Of a stretch of 64,000 nt of DNA, positions 58,945 to 64,000 are shown one piece after another. The translations under genes were made by a program, and so were the position numbers. Numbering within the stretch: position 1 is the stretch's first letter; the number at the start of each line of letters is the position of its first letter. The notes beneath the pieces are model-generated. The model ran no database searches and had not been told where the DNA came from. It was given only the letters and a program-made list of their open reading frames with translations. Source of the stretch: Vitellaria paradoxa. Its lineage: Eukaryota; Streptophyta; Magnoliopsida; Ericales; Sapotaceae. The stretch covers positions 25,354,340-25,418,339 of the forward strand of contig CM034237.1 in the NCBI GenBank assembly GCA_019916065.1, in the 5' to 3' direction.

Positions 58945-60431
58945 TAAAAAAAAAAAGGATAAAGAATGGGAAAGCGGTTGGGCCAGATGGTATCCCTATT
59001 GAGGTTTGGAGGTGCTTAGGAGAGGATAACATAAGTTGGTTGACAAAACTTTTTAATGTAGTGCTAAAGAGCAAGAAGATACCTGATGCATGGAGGAAAA
59101 GTATCCTTATACCCATATACAAGAACAAAGGAGATATTCAGAACTGTGCGAACTACCGCGGGATTAAATTGATGAGCCATACGATGAAATTATGGGAGAG
59201 AGTTATTGAGAGAAGACTAAGAAGGACAACAAACGTTTCAGAGAACCAATTTGGTTTCATGCCTGGAAGATCAACCATGGAGGCTATCTTTCTCTTGAGG
59301 AGGTTAATGGAATAGTATAGAGAATGTCAAAAAGATTTACATATGGTGTTCATCGATTTAGAGAAGGCATATGAGTGGGTTCTTAAGGAGATTCTATGGA
59401 GAGTATTGGAAAAGAAAGGAGCGTGTGTCGCATATATTGAGGCGATAAAGGACCTGTATGATAGAGCCATGACATCTATACGGATGACTGGTGGAGAGAC
59501 TAATGAGTTCCCTATCACGATTGGTTTACATCAAGGCTCAGCGTTAAGCCCGTACTTGTTTGCTTTAGTTATGGATGAGATTATAAGACATATTCAGGAT
59601 GAGGTGCCGTGGTGTATACTATTTGCAGATGATATTGTTTTAGTAGATGAGACGAGAGAAGGAGTGAATGCTAAGCTAAAATTGTGGCGGGATACGTTAG
59701 AGACAAAAGGGTTTAGGCTAAGCCGATACAAGACGGAATATATGGAATGTAAGTTTAGTCAAAGTAGGATAACGAGTAGTATAGAAGTAAGTTTAGGCAC
59801 ACAAAAAATTGTAGAAAAAGATAAATTTAGATACCTTGGATCTATGGTGCAACAAGATGGAGGGATTGATACTGATATAAGTCACAGGATTCAAGCTGGG
59901 TGGACCAAATGGAGGAGTGCTTCGGGGGTTTTGTGCGACTGAAAAGTCCCCTCAAGGTGAAAGGAAAGTATTATAAGGTAGCGGTTAGACCAGCGCTGCT
60001 ATATGGATCAGAGTGTTGGGCAGTAAAGCATAATCATGGTCAGAAGATGTCAGTTGCGGAGATGAGGATGCTAAGATGGATGTGCGGGATTACAAGGAAA
60101 GATAGGATTAGGAACGAGGAGATTAGGGGCAAAGTAGGAATAGCACCGATTGAAGATAAAATGAGAGAAAATCGATTAAGATGGTTTGGCCATGTTAGAA
60201 GGCATCCAGCAGAGGCACCTGTTAGAAGGTGTGAAAGTATGGAGATTGTCAGGAGTAGGAGAGGTAGAGGAAGACCCAAGAGAAGCTGGAAAGAAACCAT
60301 TAAACATGATCTGACCTATCTAGATTTATCGGAGGACATGTCCCTAAACAGATTTAATTGGCGTCGACAAATCTATATAGCCGACCCCACCTAGTGGGAA
60401 AAGGCTTGGTTTGGTTTGGTTTGGTTTGGTT
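58945..60431 (+). pseudogene. RTE-type LINE, reverse-transcriptase half with 3' end
   Basis: Begins within RT at NGKAVGPDGIPIEVWRCLGE. It continues [51 protein letters not shown] (motif A), [20 protein letters not shown], the catalytic [41 protein letters not shown] and GRGRPKRSWKETI. It stops at 60394 (ADPT) and ends in a GGTTT repeat (60407-60430), the usual RTE 3' tail. Lesions are TAG at 59313, TGA at 59940 and a one-base loss in a C run just after. The 5' part is missing here; a piece of RTE 5' end lies inverted at 58041-58651. Confidence 0.9.
60407..60430. repeat. (GGTTT)n tail of the RTE LINE
   Basis: TTGGTTTGGTTTGGTTTGGT, the simple-repeat 3' end usual for RTE elements instead of poly(A). 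Confidence 0.9.
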
Positions 60432-61099
60432 ATTACTTGAATTAATTAAATTAAATAATTAATATTAATTTAATTTAATTAAATCAATTATATTATTTAT
60501 TTTTAATTTGATTAATTCATTTATATTACGTGAATTATATTATTTATTTTTAAATTTAATTAATTCATTTACATTGTTTATTTTTTAAATTAATTAAATT
60601 AAATTATATTATTTATTAAAAATAATTTTAGTTTAAATAAATATTTGAATAAAATAATTCATTCTAATATAAAATAAAAATAGACAAGGTAGTAAAATTG
60701 ACTAAATATTAGGAAGAAAAACAAGAGTGAAAACACATTTTTTGTTTGAGTTTTTATTTTTTGGAAACATGAAAAAATATAAACAGATTTAATAAACACA
60801 TTTTTTGTTTCCTGTTTTCAAAAATCTATAAACATAAATAGAAATATAGTAAATATAAATGTCTAAAAAAATTTAAATCAATTAAACTTCTTATTATCAA
60901 ATTAAATATTAATTAAAAAATTAAAATATTATTAAATGAGTATAATTGGGTTCATGGGTTTGATATAACCCATATTCAACCCGCTTAATAATAACCTTTT
61001 ATTAAATGGGTTGAATCCTAAATGGGTATAATAGGATTCAACCCATTTAATCACAATCCGTTTATGATGCGACCCGAACCCGCTCATTTACCAGCTCTA

Positions 61100-61300
61100 G
61101 TACCAAATGTGTAAATAAAACTGTCCAAATAATAAATAATTTCTAGTTATATAGCGTGTGCGTTGGAGAGAGAGAGAGAGAGTGAGATTTATTACTATCT
61201 ATGAGACTTAATGACTTGAAAGGTGGTTTGATCCAAAAGATTGGTGGGTTCCATCGGAGGATTAAAGAAATAGCCCTTGATTTTGTTTGCTGTTGAACTT

Positions 61301-61336
<36 letters not shown>

Positions 61337-61703
61337 AAGTAGGACTAGATATTTTTTTAGCTATATTGGGCCGGCTGGATACATTTGCATTGGTATATAT
61401 TGGGTTAAAATTTATTTCTTTTCATTGGGTGAGCACAACTAATATTGGGTTAAAAAATTTTTTTCTTTTCTTTGGTTGACACAATTGAGCACCATAAACA
61501 ATATAAAAAAAAAATAGCAAGTAATAATTTTTTTTTTCAGGGTGGACATGTGCCCTTGGCCTACTATTAGCTCTGCCCGTGTCTTTTGCCACTAATTCAT
61601 TATTGATGAATTAGAGGTGATTGTTATGTCACCAATACTTTGTTAAATGAATAACGAGTAGGTGTTCGATAAAAGGACTAGTCTGTTCTTAAATTGTAAC
61701 CTC
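61100..61703. other. Intergenic DNA with (GA)n microsatellites
   Basis: (GA)n runs lie at 61166-61182 and 61303-61332. No gene. Confidence 0.7.
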
Positions 61704-61711
61704 ATAATTTG

Positions 61712-62226
61712 TAGGGATGTTAAAATTATTCGTACTAGATGGGTATTCACTTCTCCTGCCCTGTTTGAGAAGGGTATGGGGGTTACCTGCTCCATTTGAG
61801 AAGGGTATGAGTATATTAATAACGGAAACGGGTACGAGAACTTTAAGTGTTCTCTCGAACGGAATGAGGTTGGATGTGATAGTTTTTACCCCATCTTGTA
61901 TTTATTTAAATATTTATTTATCAAGTATATATATATTTTAATATTTATTTAATATATATAAAATATATACTTTCACTTAATATATATAATATTTATAATA
62001 ATTTATAATATTTGTTTTTTATATATAATATATAATCTATAGATGTTATTATGTTCGATGGGTAAATGAGAAGGGGTACTGAAAATCCGTATCTAACATG
62101 GATGAGTATGGAAAAAATTGTATTCCCCGAAGCGGGAATAGAGATGGAGGAAGATTTTATTAAAATTTTCATCCTTAAAACGGGGTAAAAAAAAGTCATA
62201 TCCGTCTTATACCCGTTGATATCCTA
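61712..62226. mobile_element. 515-bp hAT-type MITE, exact 8-bp TSD
   Basis: Left end TAGGGATGTTAAAA; right end ACCCGTTGATATCCTA, so inverted it starts TAGGATATCAACGGGT. ATAATTTG occurs at 61704-61711 and 62227-62234. G-rich 'GGGTAT' and 'ACGGGTACG' subterminal blocks are typical of plant hAT MITEs. No coding. Confidence 0.88.
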
Positions 62227-62234
62227 ATAATTTG

Positions 62235-64000
62235 TGAAGTTTAGTTTAGTTTATTCAATCTTATAAAGGGAACCAATTTTTAACCAACAGAAATCAATTT
62301 TATTCCATGTTTGCACAGATTAGTTTTTAGCTTTTTTCCCAGTGAAAACGTGAGATGAGTGTTAACCTCTTGAACGCCATCCAAAGCACATCCCAGAGGA
62401 TGACCTCCGGCTTTCACTGAGTCATTGCCGATAATCTGGGAAAATGTCAAGTGCAAAGGTATAATTTCTTATCTCTTAACTTTTCAATTCTAGTAGTTGT
62501 GTCGATTAGGAGTTAGTTGCATTACCTAATGTAGATTAGGCTTGTGCACGCGTGCTGCTAAAATTGCATCATTTGTTTGCTCATTTGCATAGCCAAGTGG
62601 TTTATCTTGCATTGCATTAGTTGTATGCCTATTGGTTAAGGGATCAAGGGCAGCCCCTATTTATATTATAATCATTCATGGGGTGTGAAGACCTTTTGGC
62701 TTCTTCTAGCTCCACCCAAACTCCCATTCACCATCCATTACTTCATTCGACATCAACCATACGTTTGAATTTACTTATATTCTCGGACACCATGGCAAAA
62801 GATAATCTCTCCCAACATAGGGAAAATAAGTACACTCTGCCTGGTATGAGTTTACTTCCACCCCACTTACTCCCACTAAGGGATTTGCCTGAAGAAGTCT
62901 CTTCGAAATTGCAACAAAAGGCGCACCTCAACGGATTGGGTATGCATTTCCTTTACCAAACCAAGAGATGAACAGGCCATCTAGCCATCCGACGAACATC
63001 ACATTTTGACATTTTAAGTGCATAATAAATGTTCAATTTACATTATTTTCATATTTATAGTTTGATTTTACATGAAATTTCTCAATTCATAGTTTCTGAT
63101 ATCTTTCCTAGGTAAAATAATGTTTAAAAAAAAGGTATTTTAACTTTTTCACATTGCTCGAGGATGCTAGGATGAAGTTGGAAGAAGAACAAACAAGTTC
63201 ATCCGAACCACAATACCTAGGAAAATGTTCATTCAGAGGATCCAACTCATAATGGCACTTTGTGTTCAAAAGGCAATAACTCTTAAAAAGATCATTTGGA
63301 TGGATTGTACTATCATCCATGTGAACATCAAAAGCTATACCTACATTTGGATAAAAAGGTACAACCATTCAGATGAACATGTCAGTTTTGTAGCAGTTTT
63401 GTGCAATTACAACAGTTATGTCAATTAGTTGGATTCAAAATTTAAATTCCTGGCATCTAAATATGAAATTTTATATATTTTCAACTATCTAACAATTTTT
63501 TTTCTCATCTCCGCCGTTCTTTATAAGATACTTGAAAATCATTTTTGTAGCCAAAAATTGGCCAATCGAAACTATGTTTAATAGTTAAATCCTTGTTGTA
63601 AATTAAGGATTTCAGAAAATGTATGAATTTTGCATCATGAATGAGGCATTTAATTAAGTTTGCAATGTTTTAAATATTTTTATGTAAAGTAATAAATGGT
63701 TTTCGTATCACAGGATTGTTAGTTATCTTTTCCTTTTCTGAACTTTCATTAACAAACATTCTTATATTTTTGTTATTAAAATTTCTTTGATTAATCTTAT
63801 AACAAACTTAAAAGCAACTTACCAAAAAAAAAAAAAACAAACTTAAAAGCAATAGTATTTTTTTAAACTAAGAAATCCATTCCGTAATTGAACTTACGTG
63901 TTTCTATCAAAGCGAGTTGACCTTTTGAGTTTTGGGGACTTAATTTCCCTTGTAAGAGTAGTTAGTCCGGCATGCAAATCATCTGATTTGCTCAACTCGT
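62235..64000. other. Intergenic DNA with one unrecognised 97-codon frame
   Basis: A + strand frame at 62678-62971 (MGCEDLLASSSSTQTPIHHP, ending FLYQTKR) is Ser/Leu/Pro-rich and less AT-biased than its surroundings. I recognise no family and see no splice context. A micro-insertion lies at 63801-63851. Nothing else is supported. Confidence 0.3.
63801..63851 (+). mobile_element. Micro-insertion CTTACC-poly(A), exact 17-bp TSD
   Basis: AACAAACTTAAAAGCAA at 63801-63817 is repeated at 63835-63851. Between them is CTTACC plus 11 A's. Confidence 0.88.

Larger units (their letters stand above)
57642..61099. mobile_element. Probable hAT-like non-autonomous element containing RTE fragments
   Basis: Left end TAGAGGTGGGAAAT; right end on the opposite strand TAGAGCTGGTAAAT. 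Flanks GTACCCAG (57634-57641) and GTACCAAA (61100-61107) match at 6 of 8, a decayed 8-bp TSD. The inner edges carry 'gggtcgggtt'-like subterminal sequence (about 60945-61085). The AT-rich interior shares stretches with the loop of the foldback element at 31320-31560. Boundaries are less certain than for the other MITEs. Confidence 0.45.

Noticed and set aside
1..64000. tRNA, rRNA, snRNA or microRNA genes
   Set aside because: None recognised by eye on either strand; a covariance-model scan (tRNAscan-SE, Infernal) would be needed to exclude small RNA genes.

Overview
This is plant nuclear DNA, almost certainly from a eudicot. It is AT-rich and intron-bearing, and it carries Ty1/copia and Ty3/gypsy LTRs, L1- and RTE-type LINEs, hAT elements and a Helitron. 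The species cannot be named from the sequence. Only one gene looks intact: a six-exon RBP45-type three-RRM RNA-binding protein on the + strand (32690-39523). Almost everything else is mobile DNA in various stages of decay, much of it nested, with several boundaries fixed by target-site duplications (TSDs).

Layout. 1-4029: the 3' end of an Ogre/Tat-like LTR, a solo gypsy LTR (322-3008, TSD GGGTT) and the 3' part of a related LTR. 4190-5320: a BED-type hAT transposase pseudogene. 6219-7619: a hAT-type non-autonomous element (TSD AACATAAA). 7870-10699: another solo gypsy LTR (TSD GCGTA). 10.7-13.86 kb: AT-rich DNA with foldback repeats. 13862-20140: a 6.28-kb non-autonomous Helitron carrying fragments of at least two host genes, an SR45-like splicing factor exon and an ankyrin-repeat ARF-GAP (AGD) exon. 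21298-29603: a complete-length but damaged Ty1/copia element (LTRs about 98% identical by eye, TSD ATATG) transcribed from the - strand. 29.6-32.0 kb: tandem duplications and a foldback element with about 215-bp inverted arms. 32.5-39.7 kb: the RBP45 gene. 43148-49539: a full-length L1-type LINE (- strand, 17-bp TSD) whose ORF2 is broken only by nonsense codons. 49651-57412: a TTF/ZMYM-type hAT transposon split by a 4.76-kb Ogre/Tat-like solo LTR. 57642-61099: a probable hAT-like non-autonomous element holding two oppositely oriented RTE LINE pieces. 61712-62226: a 515-bp hAT-type MITE. The last 1.8 kb holds nothing recognised.

The two most unusual observations are as follows. First, the gene-capturing Helitron has both termini visible. 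Second, at least six tiny insertions consist of little more than (ATT)ACTTACC plus a poly(A) tract, each flanked by a 14-17-bp duplication (exact or slightly diverged). They look like L1-style retrotransposition events that kept only the last few nucleotides of a template. One lies inside the LINE's ORF1 and shifts its frame. Another has an uninterrupted tandem copy beside it that serves as an empty site.

The genes do not form a pathway. The window reads as one housekeeping-type gene in a repeat-rich neighbourhood where elements insert into each other and are then eroded, with many stops explicable by C-to-T change.
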